This document shows, in pieces, positions 1 to 11,003 of a stretch of DNA of 64,000 bases (positions are counted from its first letter, which is position 1; each line of letters opens with the position of its first letter). Origin of the DNA: Phytoseiulus persimilis. Its lineage: Eukaryota; Arthropoda; Arachnida; Mesostigmata; Phytoseiidae. A program made the position numbers and the translations under genes. The stretch lies in assembly GCA_037576195.1 (NCBI GenBank), contig CM075101.1:44640001-44704000 (forward strand), read 5' to 3'. The notes under the pieces are model-generated. The model did not search any database. It saw only the letters and a program-made list of their open reading frames with translations, and had not been told where the DNA came from.

Positions 1-1843
1 TGGAGTTGAGAACAGTTCATTCTCACGAGGACTTCATCGCGCAGTCCAAGAGCTATTGGAATCATCGAAATCGCAATCGGAGGATCACCTCATCGATGCT
101 GAGTTCACCTTCGCCCGGGGGTAGATCATCACTTGCTCGTGGAGAACCAATACAAGCTTCTCAGTGATTGACACGAGCTATAAATCCTGAACCGTCCCAC
201 CACCCTTCAGCCATTCTCCGGAACATTCTCGGAGGAGCTCGTGTCGTCATGACGTATCTAGCTGCTCATAATGCGATCGTCGCCGTGCTGAACTGAGAAC
301 CGAGAAGCGCGGAGAATGGTATCGAACGCCCTCAGACAACCTCGGCGTGACCGGATATCGAACGGATGACGCGCGCGGAGAGGACGGGTGTCGCGGTGAC
401 GACTAAAGACCTCCAAGTCATGGAACGAACGCTTGTTTTGGTTCAAAAAGATTCTCCTTAATCTCGCTCTCTGATCATCGTTCAATGACAGCTCCTGAGC
501 CCGTAAATTGGCAGGAGGACCGCAACTCCGAGTGTGATCTGGATGACATCGTTGCGAACAAAGCTCTGGGAAATCCTCTCTCTACCGACAGGTTGCAAAT
601 GGCGTCCAGGTAAATAGCTTCGACGGCTTTCATCGGTAGTGGCATGGCGAGAAACTAACCAAGAGTGCTCGTTCGGATGCCAACCGTTAACCACAGCGAG
701 TTGACAATCCTGACAGGGACAGTTAGGCCGCGATTCCCATCGTCATTATTAGGGCATTCAGCCTCTCTTCAATGTATTTCTCAACAGGGAAAACGTTGTG
801 CTTTGATTCTGGGGTTTCGTGTTTTGGGCATTCCGCTGGCGCAATTGAGTTTGTACAATTCCCGCAGGCAGCCTCAGTTACCAAACTCGATGCAAAGAGA
901 GTTCAAAGTAGTTGAGCGCTCGGAAACACCTTTTAATCCTTACATGAATGACGGTCATTCAGCTCCAGTTTTCCGTTGCGCCTGCTGACGGCTTTTGTCG
1001 CTGCTGAGCGATTCCGGGAATAATTCGGATACTCGATGACCAGACTGATCAACAGCAGTTGTGAACTTATCACGCGACATCCGGGGGCCAGACGGAGATT
1101 CTCTGGTTTTGTATGTACGACTGCGACTCGAGGTGACTCCCTCGAGTTCATCGACAAGGGTCACAAGAATTTCCCTAGTCCAATGTATCACTTCTGAAAA
1201 CGTAGATGGAACCAGATCATCACAGTGTAATATCCCTGCTTATTCATCGAAATTCCTGCCCTCAACTCATCACCATAGCCTCATGAGTTCGACGACTGAT
1301 CAGAGACGAACGTAGTACAACTGGAGTTGCGTCTCTGTGAGCCCCACCTGGAGATAGGGATGGATGCCTGAATCACTCGGCATCTTCTTTCTTGGAACAG
1401 TCTCACATCAATGAGCTGGGCCTCAAGAGTTTCAGGAGGGCAGCGGACCGCACGGCTTACCGATAATGTCACGGGTATTACCGGAACCGACCGGTCCGAA
1501 GGACGCCTGCTTGTTGGAGAACGTCCCTCATATAAAGGGTTGCGGACTCTAACAGGAGAGCGATGCAAAGCAAGGAGCTTCTCATGAGAAGCATCGGTCT
1601 ATGGCTTTTACAGGTTGTCTCGCAGCCGTCATCTGTATCCTCTTCGAACAATCGAGCTGAGACCGCCGTCGCCGAGATCGCTAGACTCACTGCTGCGAGT
1701 AAATCGGACTCCATGCCAAAGCCATCTCCTTTGACCTGAAATGAGGAGCCGATAGCCGATAATCAGTGGGTCGTGTCGGGGCTTGGAACATATCTGCGTC
1801 CCCCGAATCTTTTGACATTCGATCGTGATTATTTTCCAGTAGC
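1..1843. other. Upstream intergenic stretch, no gene recognised
   Basis: Open frames of 60-107 codons occur on both strands, but none carries a motif, a splice pattern or a composition that I can assign to a family. The last few hundred bases should contain the promoter and 5' untranslated region of the ZSWIM-like gene that starts at 1844. I see no convincing TATA box. Confidence 0.4.
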
Positions 1844-4800
1844 ATGGCGGTAGGAGAGCCCGAAGCAATAATTTTCGAAGGACAGAAATTCAAAACTTTC
1901 GAGGAGCTCGAGGATGCGGTCTGCAGGTTTGAGTCCCTCACGTATCACAAATATTTCAAAGCGGAAGCGCGAACACTCCAATCGGCTATGAGGAAAGGGA
2001 TAAAACGACTCGAGGATAACGGGAGATTCAAATACTATTCATGCCTATGGTTATGTGTGCGAGGCGGTAAACCTTTCTGTCGAAGTCGCGGCGAGCGCAA
2101 ATCCAAGTGAGTTCAAATCGCTTTACTGAACGTTTTTGAGGCCCTTGGAACGTACGCTGATGTGGAGAGTTGGTGAAAATTTAGATGAAAAAACTTGTCT
2201 TCAGAACGATCAGAATCGGATGTCCCTCCCTCATTCGAACGAGGATCTCGGACTGCGGAAAATTCTTCAGAGTCATTCAAGTTGTGTATGATCACAATCA
2301 CAGCTCTTGTCATGTAAGTCAGAAACACTCTCTGCGATGGACAGGAGAACAACAGAGCTCAACTCTCAACACAAACTGAATCTTATCGCAGGAAGTGTAT
2401 CATCAGATAACATCGAAACAGATTGGGGTCAAGCACGAGGACCCCCAGAAGAAATCGAAATACATCAAGAAGAAGGTGTGTACTGCATTATTCAGAGAAT
2501 TCGAGCCGAACGCTTGTTGTAGTGCTCCCAGTCGAGTGCTTTCCATGCAACCGTCTCAACCCCGCGAGTGTCTCTCTGCTTTCACAGACTAGATTGAAAT
2601 CCACTGCTCAGGCTCAGCTCAAGATCCTGATGTCAACAGTGGTCACGAATGACGCCGATCTCAGCCTCCAGGAATCCGTCGACAAGATATCAGCCCTCTA
2701 TGGTGAGCTTGGTCCACCCTCGCGTCCAGGATATCAAACTCGTACTATCACAACCGATGCAAGAACTCATCACGAAGTGCCGACGGAGCTCAGTTTAGAT
2801 CATTTCGAAAGCATCGCGTCATGGAATATACATCAACATCGAAAGCCTCGCGATCTCATTGGTCTAACGAACATTGCAGCCAACGACTTGACCGTGGCTG
2901 TCGACGACACAAATAATGTCGTAGCGCTGGCTTACTGCAACGACAAAATGCGAACGCTCTTCGAGGAGTATCCGGAGATTTTGACAATTGACTCTTCGAA
3001 CTACGTCGACTCCCTGAATTCGACTCATGTGATCCTCTTCTTCGTTGTGGACTCTCTCGGTGAAGTCCGTCCAGTAATGTCGGCCATGATTCTCAAAAGT
3101 AATGAAACCATGTATGATTGGCTTCTCAACGAATTCGTCCGTAAGTGGAGCCAGCTTTGTTTTCCGGCTGAACCTCTCAGCCAGCCCTCAGAAGTGTCCC
3201 GGAATCACCTTTCGGTATCGCTTCAGTGACACTCCCTATCGCCTCGCAAATCCCATTGCGGGCGGTGGGCTTGGGTCTTAAGATGGTTCAGATTTAATTC
3301 TGATATGAATTAAATCCTCTTTTTACCACATAAGAAATTTTTGCCAGCTGGACAGATTGAGCTCGAAATGGACCAGAATGCTTTTCTATAGCCGTCTCGG
3401 ATCAAGCGGAAATTTCTTCCAGGACAGCATCCATCCTCTGCGAGCTCGACTCTGCTATGTTTGGTCGGCGAACCTTACACAACTATCGATTTTAAAGACA
3501 GTTTCACTCAGGCAAAAGTTTTGTGGGAGCCGTCACAAAGTATTCAATCGTTCAAAACACAAATCAGCTGTAGAACCTGTCATCTCAGCGAAACTGGTAT
3601 GTGACCACTGGTCAATACTTTGTTCATTTGTCGGCTCAACGGCCCCTCTAGCAGCTGGCAAATCAAACAGTTCCTCATTTGCAAACAGTCTCTCAGGCAT
3701 TACCGTGGGAAATTTCTCGTTTCAGGAAAGCGCACAGCAATAGATCACTTCCAAAAACTGATTTTCTGCCCGACGGATCAAATGAGGCTCATGATCAAAG
3801 AGGAGTTCAATGCTGTCCTGTCGATATCTGAAGTCGTGATCACGCATTTCGAAGAAGTCTGGGAGCCGAAGTACCGCCTATGGAACATGAGCTCGCATCC
3901 CTACGACGACAGCCAGCACGATTACGTGTTGAAGAAGATGCTAAGACTCAAACGCTATATAAAGACCATCCTGACAAACTCCGCACCAACATATTACTCC
4001 ATTTTCACGAAACTCATTGAGCTCTTCGAAATTCTCGACGATTTGTACTATGGCGACGTTCTGGACAAGCTGATGAAAGTCAACCAAAGTAGGTACCAAC
4101 CGAAAACGGTCGTTGATGAAGCGGAATTCAAGTACAAAGGTCTCATCACCGAGTTCGCTGACATGTATCTCAAAGGTATGAGAGCCAGACTTCACGGTAT
4201 CCTCTATTTTTGGAGAACGAGGCGCATCGGCTCTGTCTCAAGCCTTTGCTTAGCAAGGTACTCGATTTTCTTTCAGGCCAATTCAGTGTGTTCGAAAGAG
4301 GAATCAAACTTGGAGAAGCGAGTACGATGGTCACCGTCAGTCAGTCTGAGGATTGCATGACTGAAGTAATCACGAGCAAAGACGGTTGCTCCTGTTTCGC
4401 GTACAAGACATTGAAACTGCCCTGCTGCCATCTCCTGTCGTTCCGGATAGGATCTCAGGTAATTACTGATGCCCGATCACAGGGTCAGCATTCATGAGAT
4501 GTGCTGCTCGAAAAGCTCTCTGCAGGTAATTACTTCTAAATTTTCGCGCCCGAATCGTGGGTGACTTGGATAACGCTATGGTCGCCTCCTATCCCAGATG
4601 GATCTTTATGATGAACGTTTGGTCCACGATCGATGGAAACGGAACAATATCCGGATTCACGGGGACCCCGAGAAGCTAGTCCGAGTGCCAATCACAGCGA
4701 GCGACGATGTTATCGAGCAAGAGGAAGATGAAATCGGGAAAGACACCTTGGAAGAAAATATGGAGATTCAAGTATTGGAAGAGGTGAGGTGATATCATCC

Positions 4801-5327
4801 AGACCCATGCAACTTCAGTGTACATTTGAGAACGACCTTTGCTTCCTCGTTACGTAACTGAGACTCACTCGACCGAAATTCATTTTGCGTTCGACCAGAG
4901 CGAACATCCGATTCCGGAAGACGCAGCGGCAGTTCCGCTCGGAATCGAAGATGACATCCTCAAGGCGCCGACCGATCTGGATCAGGAATCGCTTGACGAA
5001 CCTCCGGAGAAGCGACTCCGACCTGAGCTACGAACCCCGTCTAAAGCCTACAAGGAGCGTCTGCAGCAGATTGAAGAGATTTGCTCAGAGCTCTGTTCCG
5101 TGGGTTCCGGAGTCGGGGGCGCGTTGTTCACCAAAAGGTTAGCCGATTCTGCGGTGCGAGCCACGCCGATTATACCTTGGACCGGAACGACGATGGAATG
5201 GTGATTTGTATCATTGTTTTGCAGGCTGACAGTTCTCCGAGAAATTCTCGATGCATGGCAAAACGGCTCCGAAGTTTGTGTGTACACGACGAGCTCTCAA
5301 ACATTCGAGGTCCTCAATGTAATTTAA
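1844..5327 (+). CDS. ZSWIM3-like / MULE-transposase-derived SWIM zinc-finger gene (multi-exon, core possibly degenerate)
   Basis: Proposed exons: 1844-2106, 2205-2313, 2392-2475, 2588-3140, possibly 3423-3596, 3726-about 4175, about 4210-4458, 4598-4783, 4899-5137 and 5225-5327. Most junctions are GT-AG and keep phase. The N-terminus (MAVGEPEAIIFEG...) through the DHNHSSCH segment resembles the FAR1/FLYWCH-like zinc-binding N-terminal domain of ZSWIM3 and MULE proteins. Residues encoded near 2880-3140 (VDDTNNVVALAYC, then TIDSSNYVDS, then FFVVDSLGE) match the start of the MULE DDE fold. The SWIM finger is at about 4384-4440 (CSCF, then LPCCHLL). The C-terminal part holds LYDERLVHDRW and ERLQQIEEICSELCSVGS, both typical of this family. 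Two problems remain. No clear second catalytic Asp block is readable between 3141 and 3725, and the reading frame changes between 4176 and 4210 without a phase-consistent intron. It may be a recent pseudogene or a gene with exons I missed. Function in the family is poorly known; DNA binding is an inference. Confidence 0.62.
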
Positions 5328-5332
5328 ATAAA
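5327..5332 (+). promoter_or_regulatory. Polyadenylation signal AATAAA of the ZSWIM-like gene
   Basis: AATAAA overlaps the TAA stop codon (5325-5327) of the last proposed exon. This gives independent support for the gene end, although cleavage would leave a very short 3' untranslated region. Confidence 0.5.
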
Positions 5333-5653
5333 TATCGCGGTTCGAAGGATTACAATACAGTAACTGTAACAGTTCAGTTCTCTGACCCAGCCGATAGCCA
5401 TGAGAACTGCCGGAATCGTTTCGTGGACAGCGTTCTTAGAAGGTTTCCTGAGTTGTGTCCGCATCCATTATTTGCTGGCAGTGTTGCAAAATCGTTGATT
5501 GCCGTTGGGTTGCCCGAGGCTCAGCGCTGAGCTTCGGGCAAGTCGGAAGGCTATCGGAAGCCATCGATACCGGCTTGGAGGGGGCTACACTTATCCACCG
5601 TACCATCGACCTCGACAGAAATCTTGATATCATCCGCGAACAGTCGGTAGTAG
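5333..5653. other. Short spacer between the ZSWIM-like gene and the Copia remnant
   Basis: Open frames cross this interval on both strands (for example 5455-5694 plus), but they show no protein motif. It may hold decayed 5' parts of the Copia element (gag, protease); I cannot read any. Confidence 0.3.
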
Positions 5654-7185
5654 TTGCTGGCTCATTCGATGCGAAACGAGTCCGACATAATTGACGTCAT
5701 GCAAGATTTGTTGATCGAGGTCTCTGCAGGACACAAGCTGAGGAAACTGAGGAGTGACTATGCGCAGGAGTTCGAATCGGAAAGGAGAATCGCGGTTCTG
5801 AGGAGGCATCGTGTCAACCAAGAATTTCCGACTCCGTACGTAGCAGCTGAAAACGGACGGGTTGATTGTCAAAACCGTGCGATGATCGAGTCTGCCCGAG
5901 CTCTGCTGAAAGCTGCAAATCTGCCCAAGATGTTGTGAGCACAAGCTGCTATGGCTGCATGTAACGTCCGGAATCGGGTTTCCTCGAAGAGACTGAAATG
6001 GAAAACACCATCCGAGCTGTGGAATGAGTCGAGACCATCAGCAGAGCATCTTCGTCTTTGGGGGAGTGTAGGCTACGTTTGTGTTGAAGACAGCAAGCGT
6101 GACGAGCTATATGACAAGAGTGAGCGCAGAATCTACGTCAGGTTCGATGAAAAGTCCAGGTCCCCGGGATGTTGTTGACTAGCACCATTTGTGTGAAAGT
6201 TTCCCATGACGTTCGTTCTGTCGAGTTGTTGCCGATAAGAGTCGCGTTTTTCGACAGCAGTGGGAGTTCTGGTGACAATTCTACGTCGGAAATTCCGTTG
6301 TCGACGGGCCAGTAGGAGGCACCCTCGGTATTGGTTCACCTTTCTTCGACGCATACTAGAGGTGACTCGTGTACCTGGTGTGGCGAAGCGGCAATGCAAG
6401 GATTTGGACGGCGCAACCCGGAAAAGTCCCCATCCGAAACAAAACGCTGCTGTGGATGCAAGAACTTAAGTCACGCCTTTATACGAAGCGAGAGCGTGAA
6501 TGATGAAGCCTGGTCGGACAAACTTATGGAGTCGGTCTGCGATGTAATGTTTTGTGCGTCGGGAATCCCGGGTACTTCTCAACAAGCGATGTTGTCTCAC
6601 GACGCCGAACAGTCGAAGAGGGCGGCGCAGAGCGAGGATGACTCTCTGATGTCGAACGAGTCTTGGTGTTTGGTGGAGCCTCCAGAGGGTGCAAATATCA
6701 TTAAGCCGAAGTGTGTGTTTCCTTTGATGTATCACTCGGACGGATTAGCCAATCGTTTAAGAGCCTGTTAAATAGTGAGGGGCTTCTCCCAAAAATCTGG
6801 GGTCAACTATTTTGAGACGTCGGAACCAGTCTCACCGATAATGTCGATCCGTTGTTTCCTCTCCATTGTTGCCGCTCATGATCTAGAGATGGTTCAGTGT
6901 GGCGTTACACCTGCCTTCTTGTATGGAGAGTTGGACGATGACGTTCAGATCCTGATGAGACAGCCGGATGGCTATGATTATGGGAGCGGAAGAGTTTGTA
7001 AGTCGGGAAAGGCTCTTTGCGGTCTCCAGCAGGCTCCGCTCTGGTGAAATAAGAGAATCTCCTGAGTGTTGGAATCGCTCTAAGAAAACTGCATCCATCA
7101 AGCAGGGTTTTTGAAAAAGATCTTGGAGCGTTTCGCCATGCTGGATTCCCATCTTGTGAGCGCTCCCACTGCTGTGGATCCATAG
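5654..7185 (+). mobile_element. Degenerate Ty1/Copia retrotransposon, integrase and reverse transcriptase remnants
   Basis: The frame 5654-6178 carries the C-terminal half of a Copia integrase: ENGRVDCQNRAMIESARALL, then AACNVRNRV, KTPSELW and HLRLWGSVGYV. It is interrupted by a TGA at 5936-5938, exactly where the family has Trp (LPKML-stop-AQAA against LP..LWAEA). A different frame (6331-7047) carries the linker and the start of the reverse transcriptase: SWCLVEPPEGANIIKPKCVF, a stop at 6769-6771, VRGFSQKSGVNYFET and AFLYGELDDDVQILMRQPDG. The same frame resumes at 7111 with LKKILERFAMLDSHLVSAPT, the block just before RNase H, so the YVDD catalytic part is deleted. Gag and protease are absent and no long terminal repeats were identified. 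This copy cannot be active. Confidence 0.78.
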
Positions 7186-7463
7186 TTGAGAAGAAATGTT
7201 GACTTCGACGTTTCCCGGAGTCAGAGCCTCAGCGTTGGAGTCGTTAACGCCCCTTGAGTTCCAACCTGAGACGAAGTCACTCAGACTGTTCGAATTTATG
7301 CCTATGGTAAAAACCTCATTCTGAACCCAGTATTTGAGTTGCTCCAAAAGAAGCTGGTATATATATATAGAAGAAGTATAATTTCTCTAACAGTTTCTCA
7401 CCACAGGAGTCAGTCTGACCCGGAACTCCAGAGGGCCTCGGCCCGGCGACTTTTCGAAGCACA

Positions 7464-8110
7464 GTGCTAATGTCGTTTCCTTGGTCAGGGAATACGGTCC
7501 ACTTGCTGACTTGTCTCCCTTCGCACGCGAGAGCATGGGGGTCATTTGATCTTTCCCTCAAGCCTTCACGAGCCCTATTTTTGGAGAAAAAAGTGCTGTG
7601 TTCCGCCACGATAGCTTGGCCCCTCATTTGGAGACAAACCCATTCAAAACGAGTGTTAGTCCGGTTGAATAACTCGACTGTCATATCGATTGCGAATGTG
7701 GAATACTCGCATGCTGGAACCCGTGGAAGCCTCTTTTTTGCTCTGTCATGAACCCGGGCATGAGATGAGTCACAGGCAAGAAATGACGAACTGTTCTTCG
7801 AGCGAGCTGAGACTCGCTCCACTCAGCTGATCGGCGACAACTAGCTTGTTCGTCTTCATCACCCCTTCCTGACTATCGCTCGATTCCCCATCTCGGGATC
7901 CTGTCCCGATAGCCAAATGAGCCGCAAAAGTCGCATAATTGACAGATTGTGGTGGGTCGAGCGTTGATTGGGTCCAGATTTCGGCGACTCCCATCATGCC
8001 TGACATATACGTGATAATTCCATTGTTTCCAATCAGAAGCTCATTCGGTACGATGGAGTCGATGGATTTGTGCTGCGAACCCGCAAAGTCTGGCTCGATT
8101 GAAACATCTG
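7464..8110 (-). mobile_element. Possible Copia RNase H fragment in opposite orientation
   Basis: On the minus strand, first EPDFAGSQHKSID...GNNGIITYMS...VAEI and then, in another frame, GQAIVAEHSTFFSKNRARE and DQGNDISTVLRK resemble in order the early and late parts of Copia RNase H (D-x-DFAG, a GN-x-x-I-x-Y-S block, then an A-I-A-x-x-x-x-F block and D-Q-x-x-D-I-x-T). The similarity is weak and frameshifted. If real, it lies inverted relative to the adjacent integrase/reverse transcriptase remnant, so it comes either from a second element or from an inversion. Confidence 0.3.
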
Positions 8111-8388
8111 TCATAAGCTCACATGACCGAACTGCCGAGCTACTGAGCGCACACGCGGCGGACGGACGCGCCGACCACCGCACTTCCCGACCAGGTTTGA
8201 CATTCTGGATTCGAGACGACATCACGTCGCGGCAAAATGAGCCGCATCACAGCCTACCCCACTCGATTGGGAGTTTAATGAGCGAGCAAGCTGGCGACAC
8301 ACGCTCGTCGCATAGCTCACTACTCATCGTTCAGATCTTGTGCTTTGCTGTGTGTACCACGCGCTGTGACTGAAGTTCCGCTCCCGTC

Positions 8389-9462
8389 ATGGCGACGATA
8401 AACGCTATGCTGGACCTTTTGGTCCAGCCCATGTACAATGCGATACGGGGCTCACCCATCAAAACGAACAATGTCATCGCAAAGCTCCACTACAAAGTGA
8501 CATCGGCCATCCTCATCATCGTTGGATTTCTGATAACCTCCGCGGAGCACTTCGGCAACGCGATCGACTGTCTGCAGCAGCCTGAAACGGTTCCGAATCA
8601 AATTCTTGAGACCTACTGTTGGATACACTCAACTTTCACCTTGCCCTTCGTCCCCGACACCGCGCACCCAGGCGTCTACAACGCTCGGAATTCGAAGCCG
8701 GTTTACCACAGGTATTACCAGTGGGTGTGCCTGGTGTTGATCATGCAGTCGATCTTCTTCTACCTACCGAGATACCTGTGGCGCCTGAACGAGAACGGGT
8801 TCTTCGCGAAGCTGGTGAGCACAGACGATGACGAGATCCTTACCAAGTACATGGTCACTCACAGAGGGACCCACGCCCCGATCGCCACCTACTTCCACGT
8901 GGGAGAGCTCCTGTTCCTGATCAATCTCGTGGGGCAGATCCTTCTCACCGACGTGTTTTTGAATTATGAGTTTTTGACACTTGGGATAGCAACCTTCACC
9001 CAAACAGGGCATCTCCAGAGAGTGTTCCCTCGAATGGCGAAGTGCACATTCCATCTGTATGGGCCTAGTGGGGATTTGGAGCGACAGGACGCGCTATGCC
9101 TTCTCGGACAGAATGTCTTCAACGAGAAAATCTTCCTGTTTTTATGGTTCTGGTACTTGCTTCTGTTGGTGTGCAGCTCCGGTGTCACGCTCTGGAGATT
9201 TGCATCATTCTTCTCGACAGAGCTGAGGGTGCTGAGGCTGATGAAGTACTTCAACAAGCAGGAACGATTCAAGTTAAGGAAGATCTGCAAAGCCCTCGAT
9301 TACGCCGACTGGTACGTGCTGACCACAATTTCAAAGAACATCTCTCCGATCTCAACTCGAAAACTCTATTTGACACTTTACAAAAGTCTAGTTGCGCCCG
9401 AGAAGCGATACGGCGCCGAAGAAAATTTCCGTGGATCCCCTGAAGCGATGCCTTTGAATTGA
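8389..9462 (+). CDS. inx: Innexin, gap-junction channel subunit (single exon, 357 aa)
   Basis: Innexins form the gap-junction channels and hemichannels of protostomes in the plasma membrane. The protein has four predicted membrane segments at about residues 36-52, 111-128, 172-192 and 247-268. The family signature YYQWV is at 109-113, right at the start of the second membrane segment. Two cysteines in the first extracellular loop (C61, C77) and two in the second (C219, C237) match the conserved disulphide pairs. The second loop reads CTFHLYGPSG...DALCLL followed by NEKIFLFLWFW, as in the family. The length is typical (about 350-400 aa). The start ATG at 8389 follows an in-frame upstream region with no other ATG, and the N-terminus is the right distance from the first membrane segment. 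The reading frame is uninterrupted. I cannot say which innexin number it corresponds to. Confidence 0.96.
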   Translation: MATINAMLDLLVQPMYNAIRGSPIKTNNVIAKLHYKVTSAILIIVGFLITSAEHFGNAIDCLQQPETVPNQILETYCWIHSTFTLPFVPDTAHPGVYNARNSKPVYHRYYQWVCLVLIMQSIFFYLPRYLWRLNENGFFAKLVSTDDDEILTKYMVTHRGTHAPIATYFHVGELLFLINLVGQILLTDVFLNYEFLTLGIATFTQTGHLQRVFPRMAKCTFHLYGPSGDLERQDALCLLGQNVFNEKIFLFLWFWYLLLLVCSSGVTLWRFASFFSTELRVLRLMKYFNKQERFKLRKICKALDYADWYVLTTISKNISPISTRKLYLTLYKSLVAPEKRYGAEENFRGSPEAMPLN

Positions 9463-9711
9463 AAATCTCGAGAGACTTGGATGAATGTTCGCGGACGATG
9501 GTTGGAGTTTCATGCAGAACATTGGAAGCCGAGCCCGAATTCCGCTCAGAGGAGGAGTGGGATTCAAACTCGCTCCGCGCACGTCAACTTAGTCTGTTGT
9601 GCCGCTCCAAGAGTCAGGTGAAGCGTGTGGCGGACTATGAATGAATTCCGTACGCAACTGTAAGGCGATCCCTTGCAAAGTTCTCAGCTCTCTTTGGCGC
9701 ATTGCCGGGCG

Positions 9712-9852
9712 CTTGCGATGGCGGATCCGCATGTCGATTCATCCGACCTGTTTCAGTCCTGAGCTGAATACAATCTCAGCTTTTGTACAGTACGTGGAAT
9801 GAATTTGTGAATTATTTCATTTACTCCATATGATTATATATAGTGTGCTATT
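9712..9852 (+). repeat. Diverged tandem duplication, copy 1
   Basis: About 141 bases lying just downstream of the innexin stop. It shares ordered blocks with 9867-10006: CTTGC-ATGG, a TCATCCGA block, GAGCTTCTGTACA/CAGCTTTTGTACAGTACGTGG, AATTTGT-AAT-ATTTCATT and TGTGCT. Because it may lie in the innexin 3' untranslated region, the pair could be transcribed. Confidence 0.7.
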
Positions 9853-9866
9853 ATGCATTGAAGACC

Positions 9867-10006
9867 CTTGCAATGGCAGGTCTGTTGCTGACTCATCCGA
9901 GCTTTTTCGGCCCGGAAGTGAGAATTGTGTGAGCTTCTGTACATTACGTGGGATAAATTTGTTAATCATTTCATTCAATTAATTTCATGATGTATGTTGT
10001 GCTCTC
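9867..10006 (+). repeat. Diverged tandem duplication, copy 2
   Basis: Second copy of the 140-base unit at 9712-9852, separated by about 14 bases. Substitutions and small indels are spread along its length, which indicates an old duplication rather than an assembly artefact. Confidence 0.7.
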
Positions 10007-10892
10007 ATCGAACTCTAGATGTCGGTGAATTTAGGTTTCCCAAGATAGCTAGGATAGCTCCGGGTTGTGATTGGAACAGTTACTTACGAACGAGACGTTT
10101 GACGGCGGAGCATCAGATTCGTTTCCTTTCTTGCCCGATCGTGGCTGACATGAAATTCCCGTGACGGATCGAACGCGGCGGACCGAATACCTGGCCAATA
10201 ATTTCGTCATCAAATTGGACGGTCACGTGACCCGTTCCGAATAATTCGTAAACATTCCAGTGGAGAGAAAGATAAAAGGCAAGCTCCATTAGGCCAGTGA
10301 TACCTGGACTCTGATATTCTCCACTCTGAGACGGTCAGCTCTCCAAAATTTCCAAAATCGCTCGCCCTCACGGGAAGGTTTCAAGAACCGCATGAATTCT
10401 GCGTTACTTCGCGTAAGCTCTGGCGGGTTCTCCAGAATGAGGAGCATGTCCCACAAACGACATTTGGTTTGGTAGTGTCCATACTGAATCTATACAGGGT
10501 GATCAAATTTTTCGACACTCACTTCACTTTGCTCATTCGAAAAAAAAATCCGATAGTGAAAAGTTCTCAAATTCGCAAACCACCATAAATCCTGGAATAG
10601 AGGCCTGGAATACTATTATTACTAAGAGCCGCGGCGGGGGAGGGACATGTATACTCGAGGGGCCTGTGTTTCCAACGGGTTTCTAATTATTCTGATTAGC
10701 CGGCTTCGAAAGCCTCACGATGGGACTCGTTACCATCAGTGAGAAGACTCTGATAACATTGGAAGTCATCTCAGCCTCTATCCCAGAGGGGCTATTTATC
10801 TATCTCTTATAATCTATTTCGGAATTCACGGTACTTGGCCCTGCAGTTTCCGACGTCGATCCGGTGATTTCATTGTTTTCCGGATATCATGC
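10007..10892. other. Non-coding stretch downstream of the innexin
   Basis: No open frame worth reporting. It contains one copy of the decamer CAGGGTGATC (10495-10504) that recurs in the window, an A9 run at about 10541 and a G-rich patch near 10630. Confidence 0.4.
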
Positions 10893-11003
10893 TAGTCCAG
10901 TCACAGGATTGCAGGAGCATACCTCTGCTTTCGGTTGAGAAGAGAGGAATAGTTGAATCGACGCGGCAACCGCATAGCTGGGCAGTTCGAATCAGTGGAA
11001 GTA
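10893..11003 (+). repeat. Dispersed repeat, copy 1
   Basis: About 110 bases that align by eye with 35913-36024: AGTCCAGT-CAGGAT-CAGGAG near the left end, then TTCGACGCGGCAAC/TCGACGCGGCAACCGCATAGC-GGG and AATC-AGG/TGGAAGT at the right. It is probably a fragment of an interspersed element; no protein is encoded. Confidence 0.6.
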
